Source of the DNA: VAXT01 sp963794605
GTDB lineage: Bacteria; Actinomycetota; Thermoleophilia; Gaiellales; Gaiellaceae
Reading direction: 5' to 3'
Length of the DNA stretch: 64,000 nt
Assembly: GCA_963794605.1 (NCBI GenBank)
Contig: CAWCEN010000006.1
Span: 93,728 to 157,727 of the forward strand
Every line of letters begins with the position of its first letter. Position 1 is the stretch's first letter. Shown here piece after piece: positions 34,857 to 46,802 of the stretch. The notes beneath the pieces were generated by a model. It was not told where the DNA came from. It did not search any database and saw only the letters and a program-made list of their open reading frames with translations. The position numbers and the translations under genes were made by a program.

Positions 34857-36797
34857 TTGTTTCTAGAACCCGTGCGAACTACTCTCAAGCGAGGAATCGG
34901 CCGAGCAGCGAGCGGCAATGGGAACGGCCGAGCCGTTTTCCCGCCGGTCGCGCCGACTCCCTTCACGCGCTACGAGCAGCCCGAGAGGCGCCGGGGCGCG
35001 CTGCGAGCCGTGGGGATGATTCTCTTCATCCTCGTCGCCCTCGTCGTCGCGGCCTTCCTCGGAGTCGCCGGCGGCGCGTACATCTACACGGACGAGAACG
35101 CGCACGCCTTCGCGCCGCGCTCGGTGCAGACGGCCAAGGCCGCCAAGAGCCTCGACCACGCGATCCCCGGTGAGGCTGCGAACGCGCTCCTGATCGGGTA
35201 CGACCACCGGCCCGGCGACGGCGACTCCCCGTCTCGCTCCGACACCGTGATGCTCCTGCGCGCCGACCCGACCACGAACACGATCTCCTTGCTCTCGTTT
35301 CCGCGCGACCTGATCGTCAGCGGCCGTTGCCCGGACGGGCGCACGTACGCGGGCCGCATCAACGAGGCGTACTCATTCTGCGGGCCGGCGGGCACGCTCG
35401 AGACGGTGCGGGGTCTCACGGACCTTCCGATCCAGTACCTGATCACGGTCAACTTCCAGGGCTTCCGCGAGATCGTCGACAAGCTCGGCGGCGTCTGGAT
35501 GGACGTCGACCGCCGCTACTACAACCCGACAGGTGGCGTGTACGCGACGATCAACCTCTGGCCTGGCTACCAGAAGCTCAAGGGCTGGCAGGCGCTCGAC
35601 TTCGTCCGCTACCGACACACGGACTCGGATCTCTTCCGCCTGGCCCGGCAGCAGCTGTTCGTGAAAGCGGTCAAGCAGGCGGTCAACCACAACTGGAAGA
35701 ACCCGAAGACCGTCCCCAAGCTGTTCAAGGTGATGCGCAACAACGTCGAGATCGGCCAGCAGAGCGGCGAGATTTCCGGCAAGACGCTCATCGACTACGC
35801 GTTCCTGGCCTACGGGCTTCCCGCCGGGAACTTCGTCCAGGTCAAGATCGGCGGAATCACCGGCACGAACGAGCTGCACACCGACCCGTCGAACATCCAG
35901 GGGGCCGTCCAGGAGTTCCTGCATCCGGACGTCGACGCGCCCGAGAAGGCGACCGCGGCGGCCACCGGGCGCAAGTTGCGCTCGAAGAACGGCCCCAGCC
36001 CGCGGAGCGTCTCGATGGTCGTGCTGAACGGCAACGGCAAGCCAGGCGCGGCTGCGAACACGAACTTCCTGCTCGGCCAGAAGGGCTACCGGATGCTCGG
36101 CCCGCCCGCAGGCTTCCAGGCGAACGCCCCGGGCAAGTGGTCACGCACGTTCAGGACGCAGGTCTTCTACACGGCGCGACCCAAGGCACGGGGCGCGGCG
36201 CAGCGGGTCTCAGCGCTCTTCAACTCGTCCGAGATCCGCCCGATGCCGAAGCACAACAGCGCCCTCCAGGTCCTCCGCAACGGCGCCATGCTGCTCGTGA
36301 TCGTGGGAGACACCTTCTCCGGCGAGCTGACGCCGACCGCGGTCGACCGCACCCCGCCGAAGGAGCCGCCGTACGTCAGGTCCGGCAAGGCGGACATGCT
36401 CCCGGTTGTGCGCGCCGCCGCGGCGTGGAAGGTCGGCTTCCCGCTGCAGATCCCGACCGTGCTCGAGCGCACGTCGACGCTCAGCACCCAGGTGCCCTAC
36501 CGCGTCTACAAGGACGACGAGGGGAAGACCGTCCGCTTCACCTTCGCGAAGAGCGGCAACGAGTACTGGGGCATCCAGGAGTCGAGCTGGAACGACGCGC
36601 CCGCGCTCGAGGACAAGAACCTGAGCGAGGTGATCAAGGGCCGCCAGTACGACCTCTACTTCAACGGGCCGCACCTGCACATGGTCGTGCTCCGGGCCGG
36701 TGGGGCGAGCTACTGGGTCGTGAACACGCTCCTCGACTCGATGTCGAACGAGACGATGCTCGCGATCGCCAAGGGCCTCCGCCCGCTCCACAAGTAG
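34857..36797 (+). CDS. LytR-CpsA-Psr (LCP) family glycopolymer ligase
   Basis: Membrane-anchored phosphotransferase that moves lipid-linked glycopolymers onto peptidoglycan; 646 residues. Cytosolic start of about 50 residues, one helix (MILFILVALVVAAFLGVAGG), LCP domain (about 110-290) with SRSDTVMLL, SFPRDLIV and ALDFVRYRHTDSD containing the Asp/Arg residues that bind polyprenyl phosphate, then a LytR_C-like domain and a long extra C-terminal domain (about 500-646). The start is uncertain (TTG 34857 or GTG 34872). It fits with the WecA-type enzyme at 15.5 kb. Confidence 0.9.
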   Translation: MFLEPVRTTLKRGIGRAASGNGNGRAVFPPVAPTPFTRYEQPERRRGALRAVGMILFILVALVVAAFLGVAGGAYIYTDENAHAFAPRSVQTAKAAKSLDHAIPGEAANALLIGYDHRPGDGDSPSRSDTVMLLRADPTTNTISLLSFPRDLIVSGRCPDGRTYAGRINEAYSFCGPAGTLETVRGLTDLPIQYLITVNFQGFREIVDKLGGVWMDVDRRYYNPTGGVYATINLWPGYQKLKGWQALDFVRYRHTDSDLFRLARQQLFVKAVKQAVNHNWKNPKTVPKLFKVMRNNVEIGQQSGEISGKTLIDYAFLAYGLPAGNFVQVKIGGITGTNELHTDPSNIQGAVQEFLHPDVDAPEKATAAATGRKLRSKNGPSPRSVSMVVLNGNGKPGAAANTNFLLGQKGYRMLGPPAGFQANAPGKWSRTFRTQVFYTARPKARGAAQRVSALFNSSEIRPMPKHNSALQVLRNGAMLLVIVGDTFSGELTPTAVDRTPPKEPPYVRSGKADMLPVVRAAAAWKVGFPLQIPTVLERTSTLSTQVPYRVYKDDEGKTVRFTFAKSGNEYWGIQESSWNDAPALEDKNLSEVIKGRQYDLYFNGPHLHMVVLRAGGASYWVVNTLLDSMSNETMLAIAKGLRPLHK

Positions 36798-36800
36798 AGT
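36795..36800 (+). promoter_or_regulatory. -10 box TAGAGT before the UDP-sugar dehydrogenase
   Basis: Begins at the stop codon of the LCP gene and ends 7 nt before ATG 36808. No Shine-Dalgarno. Confidence 0.35.
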
Positions 36801-36807
36801 CGCCGGC

Positions 36808-38091
<1,284 letters not shown>

Positions 38092-38103
38092 GAGAATCGC
38101 GCC

Positions 38104-38811
38104 GTGGAAGCAGTTCTCATCGCCGGCGGCAAGGCCGAGCGGCTCGGCGCTGCGGCTGAAGGCCGTCCGAAGCCGCTCGTCCGGATCGCGGGCCGCCCGC
38201 TCGCGGCCTACCAGGTGTCGCAGCTCCGCGCAGTAGGCGTCGAGCGCGTCATCGTCAGCTGTGCCGCGGGCCAGGAAGACCGGTTCGAGGCCGAGCTGTC
38301 CGGGATCGGGCCCGAGATCGTGACCGTTCCCGAGCCCGAGCCGCTGGGGCGTGGGGGAGGGCTCCGCCTGGCCGTTCAGGCGCGCGAGGAGACCGGCGCG
38401 CTCTACGTCCTGAACGGCGACGAGCTGATCGACGTCGACCTGGCGGCCCTGCTCTCGGGTCACAACGACCACGGGGCGGCCGCGACGATCGTCGTCGCCC
38501 CGCTGCGGACGATGTTCGGGGTGGTCGACGTCGCCGACAACGACCGCGTGAACGGCTTCCAGGACTCGCCCCAGCTTCCCTTCTGGGCCCATGCGGGCGT
38601 GAACGTGTTCGACGACGAGGCCCTGGCACGCCTTCCGGAGAAAGGCGACCACGAACGGACGACGCTGCCCGAATTGGCCGCCGAGGGCAAGCTCTTCGCT
38701 CACCGCCACGCCGGCCTGTGGCTGACGGTGAACACCCCGAAGGACCTGCGCGTCGCGGACGAGTATCTGCGCGCGAACCCCGACTGGCTGACGGAGGCTG
38801 CACGAACATGA
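38104..38811 (+). CDS. Sugar-phosphate nucleotidyltransferase
   Basis: GT-A-like NTP transferase of 235 residues. N-terminal nucleotide loop LIAGGKAERLGAAAEGRPKP (G-G-x-x-x-R-L with the downstream P-K-P lysine) and metal-binding LNGDELIDVD. The substrate is undetermined: mannose-1-phosphate guanylyltransferase or glucose-1-phosphate transferase are options. GTG start 12 bp after the dehydrogenase; overlaps the cupin by 4 bp. Confidence 0.82.
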   Translation: MEAVLIAGGKAERLGAAAEGRPKPLVRIAGRPLAAYQVSQLRAVGVERVIVSCAAGQEDRFEAELSGIGPEIVTVPEPEPLGRGGGLRLAVQAREETGALYVLNGDELIDVDLAALLSGHNDHGAAATIVVAPLRTMFGVVDVADNDRVNGFQDSPQLPFWAHAGVNVFDDEALARLPEKGDHERTTLPELAAEGKLFAHRHAGLWLTVNTPKDLRVADEYLRANPDWLTEAART

Positions 38812-39215
38812 GCGACCACTTGACTTCCCCGAACTTCGGCCAGCTCTCCGAGTTCGGCATCGAGCCGACGTTGGTCGAGAAGCCGTGGGGCCACGAGCTG
38901 ATCTGGGCCCTGACCGACGATTACTGCGGAAAGATCCTGTTCGTCAAGGCCGGCGAGTCGCTCAGCCTCCAGTTCCACCGCGAGAAGGACGAGTCATGGC
39001 TGATCCACTCGGGACGCGCTCAGATCGAGATGGGGAGCCCCGGAGACAAGACCCCGAACTCGGAGGTGGTCGCGGCCGGAGCGGCGTTCAGGATGCGTCC
39101 AGGCACGATCCACCGTGTGCGGGCGCTCGAGGACACGACGATCCTCGAGGTCTCGACGCCGCAGCTCGAGGACGTCGTGCGCCTCGAAGACCGGTACGGT
39201 CGCGTCGAACCTTGA
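38808..39215 (+). CDS. Cupin protein, mannose-6-phosphate isomerase type II-like
   Basis: 135 residues, single cupin barrel. KPWGHELIWAL and LQFHREKDESWLIHSG give the metal-binding H-x-x-x-x-E/H set, and MRPGTIHRV is the second cupin motif; this resembles the C-terminal domain of bifunctional mannose-6-phosphate isomerase/GDP-mannose pyrophosphorylase. Overlap with the nucleotidyltransferase suggests the pair replaces that fused enzyme. The start is ATG 38808. Confidence 0.78.
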   Translation: MSDHLTSPNFGQLSEFGIEPTLVEKPWGHELIWALTDDYCGKILFVKAGESLSLQFHREKDESWLIHSGRAQIEMGSPGDKTPNSEVVAAGAAFRMRPGTIHRVRALEDTTILEVSTPQLEDVVRLEDRYGRVEP

Positions 39216-39232
39216 CATAGATGTGGTAAGGT
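39212..39232 (+). promoter_or_regulatory. Promoter or operator of the MerR gene
   Basis: TTGACA (39212-39217) and TAAGGT (39227-39232), with TGTGG before TAAGGT as in an extended -10. TAAGGT ends 9 nt before the GTG start. The TTGACA spacing is too short for a normal -35, so TTGACA may be part of an operator. Confidence 0.4.
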
Positions 39233-39241
39233 TCCGCTCTC

Positions 39242-39556
39242 GTGCGCGTCGGGGATGCTGCAAAGAGAACGGGCTGGTCGCCGAGAATGCTCCGGTACCT
39301 CGAGGCGTCCCGCCTCGTCGTTCCCGAGCGCACGCGTGCGGGCTACCGCGAGTACGGCCTGCGCGAGCTGAACCAGCTGCGATCCCTGCGCGAGCTGCGG
39401 AGGCGCTACGGCGTCGACCTCGGCGAGGTCGCCTTCGCGGCGCGGCTCCGGCGCGAGCCCGAGCTGCGCGCCGAGCTGGAGACCTGGCTGCACGGTGGCG
39501 GCGTCGACGCGCTCGACTGGGAGCAGCGAAAGCACGAGCGGCTGCTCGTCGCATAG
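39242..39556 (+). CDS. MerR family transcriptional regulator
   Basis: 104 residues. N-terminal winged HTH of MerR type (MRVGDAAKRTGWSPRMLRYL, then EASRLVVPERTRAGYREY), followed by a short helix region; no effector domain or metal-binding cysteines. Such minimal MerR proteins include GlnR/HspR-like regulators. It lies directly upstream of ahcY (28 bp), so control of the SAM cycle is a reasonable guess. Confidence 0.85.
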   Translation: MRVGDAAKRTGWSPRMLRYLEASRLVVPERTRAGYREYGLRELNQLRSLRELRRRYGVDLGEVAFAARLRREPELRAELETWLHGGGVDALDWEQRKHERLLVA

Positions 39557-39584
39557 GAAAACGACTCAAGGGAGAAGAGGGCTG

Positions 39585-40853
39585 ATGGCCACGACACGAC
39601 GACACGATGTGAAGGACCTCGCCCTCGCGGGCGAAGGAATCAGGCGGATCGAGTGGGCGGACCGCAACATGCCGGTGCTCCGCGCGATCCGCGAGCGCTT
39701 CGAGGCGGAGGAGCCGCTCGCCGGCTACCGCATCGCCGCCTGTCTGCACGTCACGACCGAGACTGCGAACCTCGCCCGCACCCTGAAGGCCGGCGGCGCG
39801 GACGTCGTCCTGTGCGCGTCGAACCCGCTGTCCACGCAAGACGATGTGGCGGCGGCGCTCGTCGACGAGTTCGACGTCTCCGTCTTCGCGATCAAGGGCG
39901 AGGACAACGACACCTATTACCAGCACATCGAGGCCGCCGTCGACCACAAGCCTCAGATCACGATGGACGACGGCGCCGACGTGATCGGTGTGCTCCACGC
40001 GCACCGGCGCGAGCAGCTCGGCGACGTGATCGGCGGTACGGAGGAGACGACGACCGGCGTGATCCGGCTCAAGGCCCTGGAGCGCGACGGCGCGCTCGGC
40101 TTCCCGATCGTGGCCGTCAACGAGGCGAACACGAAGCACCTGTTCGACAACCGCTACGGCACGGGCCAGTCGACTATCGACGGGATCGTGCGAGCGACGA
40201 ACAAGCTGCTCGCCGGGTCGAAGTTCGTCGTGGCGGGCTACGGCTGGTGCGGTCGTGGGCTCGCGACCCGCGCCAAGGGCATGGGCGCACACGTGATCGT
40301 CACGGAGGTCGACGCGCTGAAGGCTCTCGAAGCCGTGATGGACGGATTCGAGGTGCTGCCGATGGCGAAGGCGGCCGAGGTCGGCGAGATCTTCGTGACC
40401 GCGACCGGCGACAAAGGGGTCATCCGCCAGGAGCACATGGAGGTCATGAAGGACGGTGCGATCCTCGCCAACACGGGCCACTTCAACGTCGAGATCGACA
40501 TTCCGGCGCTGCGGGGGATGGCGATCGAGAGACGCGAGGCTCGTCAGTTCGTCGACGAGTTCGTGCTCGCAGACGGGCGCCGCCTGTACCTGCTCGCTGA
40601 CGGACGTCTCGTCAACCTCGCTGCGGCAGAGGGTCATCCGGCCCAGGTCATGGACATGTCCTTCGCGAACCAGGCTCTGTCGGCGGAGTTCATCGTCGCG
40701 AACGCGGCCTCGCTCGAGCGCCGGGTCTACGACGTGCCCGAGGAGATCGACAACGAGATCGCGCGCCTCAAGCTGGCGACGATGGGCATCGAGAAGGACG
40801 AGCTGACCCCGGAGCAGGAGAAGTATCTCGCCTCGTGGGACGAGGGCACTTGA
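39585..40853 (+). CDS. ahcY: Adenosylhomocysteinase
   Basis: NAD-dependent hydrolysis of S-adenosylhomocysteine to adenosine and homocysteine, removing the methyltransferase inhibitor; 422 residues from ATG 39585 (GGGAGAAGAGGGCTG upstream). ETANLARTLKAGGADVVLCA, the NAD Rossmann motif VVAGYGWCGRG, and LLADGRLVNLAAAEGHP are all family hallmarks. The homocysteine can be remethylated by the nearby MetE-like pair. A REP-like palindrome follows the stop. Confidence 0.96.
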   Translation: MATTRRHDVKDLALAGEGIRRIEWADRNMPVLRAIRERFEAEEPLAGYRIAACLHVTTETANLARTLKAGGADVVLCASNPLSTQDDVAAALVDEFDVSVFAIKGEDNDTYYQHIEAAVDHKPQITMDDGADVIGVLHAHRREQLGDVIGGTEETTTGVIRLKALERDGALGFPIVAVNEANTKHLFDNRYGTGQSTIDGIVRATNKLLAGSKFVVAGYGWCGRGLATRAKGMGAHVIVTEVDALKALEAVMDGFEVLPMAKAAEVGEIFVTATGDKGVIRQEHMEVMKDGAILANTGHFNVEIDIPALRGMAIERREARQFVDEFVLADGRRLYLLADGRLVNLAAAEGHPAQVMDMSFANQALSAEFIVANAASLERRVYDVPEEIDNEIARLKLATMGIEKDELTPEQEKYLASWDEGT

Positions 40854-40854
40854 G

Positions 40855-40869
40855 AAGGGCCAGGCCCTT
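40855..40869. repeat. 15-nt palindrome AAGGGCCAGGCCCTT
   Basis: Perfect palindrome around a central A in the 34-bp gap after ahcY, 2 nt after the stop. It resembles the AAGTGCC-A-GGCACTT core at 46.6 kb, so it may be a solo REP-like element or a hairpin terminator. Confidence 0.5.
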
Positions 40870-40887
40870 GTTAAGGACAGGCCCTCG

Positions 40888-41649
40888 TTGAAGGCGTTGA
40901 TCCTGGCGGCCGGGTACGCCACACGGCTCCGGCCGCTCACGGACTCGATCCCGAAGATGCTGCTCCCGCTCGCCGAGCGGCCGATGCTCGACTACCTCGT
41001 CGACCGCATCCGCGAAGTGGATGAGGTCGAGGAGATCCACCTCGTCACGAATGCTCGGTTTGCAGACGCGTTTCGGGAGTGGGCTCCCGAGGACGTGATC
41101 GTCCACGACGACAGAACGACGTCGAACGAGGACCGGCTCGGAGCGATTGGCGACATCGCATTCGCGATCGAGCGGGGCGGCCTCGAGGGCGATGACCTGC
41201 TCGTCGTGGCCGGCGACAACCTCATCGGCTACTCGCTCGCCGACTTCGCCGACTTCTGGCACACCAACGGTGGAAGCGCGATCGCAGTGCACGAGGTGGA
41301 GGATCCGAGGCTCCTGACGCAGTACGGCGTCGTGCAGGTCGATGCCGACGATCGCGTGATCGGGCTCGAGGAGAAGCCGGCCGAGCCGAAGGGCGATCTC
41401 GCCGCGACGGCGTCGTACCTCTACCGAGGCGGCCATCTCGCGCTGTTGCCGCGCTACCTCGAGGAGGGGAATCCTCCCGACGCGCCGGGCAACTTCGTGG
41501 TCTGGCTGTACACGCGTGAGCCTGTCTTCGGGTATCGCGCGCGTGGCGAGTGGTACGACATCGGCGACCTCGGCCAGCTGCTGGCTGCAGACAACCTCCT
41601 TCGAGAGCGAGCGGGAATGCCGACGCGGTCCGAATATTCACTGAGTTAG
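40888..41649 (+). CDS. Sugar nucleotidyltransferase (glucose-1-phosphate thymidylyl/uridylyltransferase-like)
   Basis: 253 residues, TTG start. Nucleotide loop LILAAGYATRLRPLTDSIPK and second motif KMLLPLAERPM are typical of RmlA/GalU-type enzymes; VAGDNLIGYS carries the metal Asp. Likely activates a hexose-1-phosphate for envelope polymers. Substrate base (dTTP, UTP or other) cannot be decided. Confidence 0.82.
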   Translation: MKALILAAGYATRLRPLTDSIPKMLLPLAERPMLDYLVDRIREVDEVEEIHLVTNARFADAFREWAPEDVIVHDDRTTSNEDRLGAIGDIAFAIERGGLEGDDLLVVAGDNLIGYSLADFADFWHTNGGSAIAVHEVEDPRLLTQYGVVQVDADDRVIGLEEKPAEPKGDLAATASYLYRGGHLALLPRYLEEGNPPDAPGNFVVWLYTREPVFGYRARGEWYDIGDLGQLLAADNLLRERAGMPTRSEYSLS

Positions 41650-41674
41650 CGCGATTCGGCGCACAAAGTGCCCG

Positions 41675-41680
41675 TAGCGT
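41675..41680 (+). promoter_or_regulatory. -10 box TAGCGT for comF
   Basis: Ends 6 nt before GTG 41687. Identical to the hexamer before hpf. Confidence 0.35.
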
Positions 41681-41686
41681 GGCCGG

Positions 41687-42346
41687 GTGCTGCTCGACCT
41701 CGTCTTCCCGCGGCGGTGCGTCGTCTGCGGCACCAACGGTGCGGTGCTCTGCTGCGCATGCGAAGGGCGTCTCGAGCGGCTCGGCACGCCGCGCTGCGAG
41801 CGCTGCGGCGCTCCGACGGCGTGGCCGGTCGAGCGGTGCCGCGAGTGCGCCGGCCGCAGGATCGCGTTCGCCCGCGCGCGTGCGGCCGTCGCCTACGACG
41901 ACGCGGCGAAACGGCTCGTCGCCGCCTGGAAGGAGCGCGGCCAGCGGACGCTCGCCGACCTCGCCGCCGAGATCGTGAACGACGTCGTCGAGCGCCCGAG
42001 CGCGTACACGCTCACGTTCGTGCCGGCCGACCACGACCGACTGCTCAGACGCGGTCACAATCCGGCGCAGCGGCTCGCGGATGCGCTCGGCGGCCGCTGG
42101 CAGCTTCCAGTCGTTCCGCTCCTCCGGAGAGCGCCCGGCCGCGCTCCACAGAAGGGCCTGACCCTCGCCGAGCGGCGCAGGAACGTCCGGGGCGCGTTTG
42201 CGGCGACCGAGGCCGTGCCGAAGGCGATCGTCCTCGTCGACGACGTCTACACGAGCGGCGCCACGGTTTCCGCAGCCGCGACGGCTCTCCGCAAGGGCGG
42301 AGCCCGCCGGGTCGAGGTGGTTACGTTAGCGCGCGCAGTGCGCTAG
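41687..42346 (+). CDS. comF: ComF family phosphoribosyltransferase-like protein
   Basis: 219 residues. N-terminal zinc-ribbon pairs CVVC, CCAC, CERC and CREC, then a type I PRTase fold with the PRPP loop VLVDDVYTSGAT. ComF links to DNA uptake in competent bacteria, but it is also widespread without competence. The position upstream of hpf-secA is common. No other competence genes are in the window. Confidence 0.9.
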   Translation: MLLDLVFPRRCVVCGTNGAVLCCACEGRLERLGTPRCERCGAPTAWPVERCRECAGRRIAFARARAAVAYDDAAKRLVAAWKERGQRTLADLAAEIVNDVVERPSAYTLTFVPADHDRLLRRGHNPAQRLADALGGRWQLPVVPLLRRAPGRAPQKGLTLAERRRNVRGAFAATEAVPKAIVLVDDVYTSGATVSAAATALRKGGARRVEVVTLARAVR

Positions 42347-42349
42347 CGT
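42344..42349 (+). promoter_or_regulatory. -10 box TAGCGT for hpf
   Basis: Overlaps the comF stop codon and ends 9 nt before ATG 42359. Confidence 0.35.
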
Positions 42350-42358
42350 TTTGGACCT

Positions 42359-42904
42359 ATGCGTCTCCAGGTCAAGGGTCGGAACCTCGAGATCAGCGAG
42401 CAGATGCGCACGTACGCCGAGCAGAAGCTGGGTAAGCTCGACCGGCTCGTCAGCGACCCGACGCGCGTCGAGCTCGAGCTCGCAGTCGAGAAGAACCCGT
42501 CGATAGCGGACAACCATGTGGCCGAGGCGACGGTGTGGACGAAAGGGCCCGTGCTTCGCGCACGGGAAACGTCTGCCGACATGAAGGCCTCGATCGACCA
42601 GCTCGTCACCAAGCTCGAACGGCAGGTCAAGCGCTACCGAGAGAAGCGGCGTGTCGCCCCGCGCAGGCATGCCCGCGACAGCGGTGTCCCCATGGAGCTG
42701 GCCCCGCTCGAGGCTCCGGAAGACGATACGACGATCGTCAAGACGAAGCAGTTCGCCGTGAATCCGATGTCGCCCGAGGAGGCGGTGCTCCAGCTCGAGC
42801 TCGTGGGGCACGATTTCTTCGTCTTCCGCAACGCCGGGACCGAGAGCATCAACGTCGTGTACCGCCGTCGCGACGGTGATTACGGGCTGATCGAGCCCTC
42901 TTAG
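42359..42904 (+). CDS. hpf: Ribosome hibernation promoting factor, long form
   Basis: 181 residues: an S30AE/RaiA N-terminal domain (MRLQVKGRNLEISEQMRTYA, about 1-100) that blocks the decoding centre, and a C-terminal dimerisation domain (VVKTKQFAVNPMSPEEAVLQ to the end) that joins two 70S ribosomes into 100S. Long HPF is the standard form in Gram-positive bacteria. It lies between comF and secA as usual. Repeat copy B begins 17 bp after the stop. Confidence 0.95.
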   Translation: MRLQVKGRNLEISEQMRTYAEQKLGKLDRLVSDPTRVELELAVEKNPSIADNHVAEATVWTKGPVLRARETSADMKASIDQLVTKLERQVKRYREKRRVAPRRHARDSGVPMELAPLEAPEDDTTIVKTKQFAVNPMSPEEAVLQLELVGHDFFVFRNAGTESINVVYRRRDGDYGLIEPS

Positions 42905-42920
42905 CGGCGGGTGCGTAACC

Positions 42921-43000
42921 CGATCGTGTCGACCGGTCATTGCAGACGGACGAACGGGCAAAGCCCGTCCGTCCTGACGTCGGCACCGCAAGCGGCGCCT
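42921..43000 (+). repeat. 80-bp two-hairpin dispersed repeat, copy B
   Basis: Same architecture as copy A; the first 19 bases are identical. Hairpins ACGGGC-AAA-GCCCGT and GGCACCGC-AA-GCGGCGCC. It ends 4 nt before the TTG start of the next gene, whose other end abuts inverted copy C. Confidence 0.85.
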
Positions 43001-43004
43001 TAGG

Positions 43005-43595
43005 TTGGGCTTCTTCAGGCGCGAGCGGCCGATCCATCAGCAACTCGCTAAGGAAGGCGGGCTCGACTTCGCGCGCGACCTCGGCGATCTCGCGCCCGCG
43101 CCTCGGGACCCGATCGACCCGCGGCATCCGTTCTGGCAGGTCGTCGGCATCCACGGAATCCCGCGCGAGCGCGAGTGGGACGCCGTCGCGAGCGCGGAGG
43201 CGCCAGGGCTGCCCGGCGACGATGTCGAGTTCGTGGCGCTCCCGGACGGGAGCCTCGTCGTCGACGAGGACGTTCCCGACGGAGCGCTCACCCCGCTGGC
43301 CGATGCGTTGTCCCTGTCGACTCCGTACCACGCCTTCGGGCTACGCCAGGACGCCGACGTGTGGAGCGTCGCCGCGAAGCGCGTCCAGGTCGTGGAGGTC
43401 CCAGAGCAGGTGGACGGCGACGAGATCCAGCTCGTGGTCACCGACGAGACGAGGACGCTGGTCATGGACGAGATGCCGTCGAGTGCGTCGATCCCGAGCC
43501 TCGAGGCTTTCGCAGCCGAGCAATTCGGCTCGTTCGTCCTCCGCGCGAGTCGACTCGACGACCTCCTGTGGGAGGTCACGGTAATCCCCCTCTGA
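43005..43595 (+). CDS. Hypothetical protein framed by inverted repeats
   Basis: 196 residues, no family recognised. Soluble, acidic, mixed alpha/beta; starts MGFFRRERPIHQQLAKEGG and contains PFWQVVGIHGIPREREWD and YHAFGLRQDADVWSVAAKRV, which look like a folded domain. TTG 43005 is the only useful start, without Shine-Dalgarno. The gene lies exactly between repeat copies B and C (inverted), with its stop codon touching copy C. Sense-strand codon use resembles its neighbours. Confidence 0.65.
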   Translation: MGFFRRERPIHQQLAKEGGLDFARDLGDLAPAPRDPIDPRHPFWQVVGIHGIPREREWDAVASAEAPGLPGDDVEFVALPDGSLVVDEDVPDGALTPLADALSLSTPYHAFGLRQDADVWSVAAKRVQVVEVPEQVDGDEIQLVVTDETRTLVMDEMPSSASIPSLEAFAAEQFGSFVLRASRLDDLLWEVTVIPL

Positions 43596-43675
43596 GGCGC
43601 CGCTTGCGGTGCCGACCATCAGGACGTTCGGGCTTTGCCCGAGCGTCCGTCGGAAACGACCGGTCGACCCGATCG
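43595..43675 (-). repeat. 80-bp two-hairpin dispersed repeat, copy C (inverted)
   Basis: On the reverse strand begins CGATCGGGTCGACCGGTC and ends GGCACCGC-AA-GCGGCGCC-T; 81 nt, one base longer than A and B. It forms an inverted pair with copy B around the 196-residue gene. Confidence 0.85.
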
Positions 43676-43703
43676 AGGTAAGAGCGACCCCGCCCCGACC
43701 CGA

Positions 43704-43709
43704 TACCCT
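43704..43709 (+). promoter_or_regulatory. -10 box TACCCT for secA
   Basis: Ends 8 nt before ATG 43718, without Shine-Dalgarno. Confidence 0.35.
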
Positions 43710-43717
43710 AGAGACAC

Positions 43718-46399
<2,682 letters not shown>

Positions 46400-46558
46400 T
46401 CGTCCACTTCAATCCGCCGAACCTCGACAGCGCCTCGCCCAATTGCGCGGGCATGACGTAGCGTGCTGCCGAAGGGGCCGGCGGAGCTGAAGCCGCTTCG
46501 GGAGCGGCCACCGGATGCGTTAGTGGTCGATCGCTAGCCATGCCTCCGCGAGCCTGGT

Positions 46559-46688
46559 CCCAGTGCCTGGCACTGGGCCACGGCCCTTGAGGCCATGGCT
46601 CACGTGCAAGAGAACGCCTCCCAGTCGGGTTCAGCCGAACGGACATGCTCCGTCGCTACATGTCCAAGTGCCAGGCACTTGGACATGT
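46559..46688. repeat. REP-like inverted pair of long palindromes in the secA-prfB gap
   Basis: In the 403-bp gap after secA, CCCAGTGCC-T-GGCACTGGG (46559-46577) and a perfect 31-nt palindrome (46658-46688; arms ACATGTCCAAGTGCC around a central A) share the core AGTGCC-A-GGCACT in opposite orientations. The rest of the gap has no convincing gene; reading frames on both strands look random. This is a probable non-autonomous mobile element. Confidence 0.6.
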
Positions 46689-46788
46689 CCGCGCCGCGAG
46701 CCCTTCTGGTGGTCGCCCACCGGCTGGCGACGAAGGACCGGGCGCGCGCCGTGGCCGAGTCGTCTCGTTCGGCGGAGCTCGCGACGGC

Positions 46789-46794
46789 TACCAT
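46789..46794 (+). promoter_or_regulatory. -10 box TACCAT for prfB
   Basis: Ends 8 nt before ATG 46803. Same hexamer as before glyA. Supports the short first reading frame of prfB as the true start. Confidence 0.45.
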
Positions 46795-46802
46795 CGTCCG
46801 GC

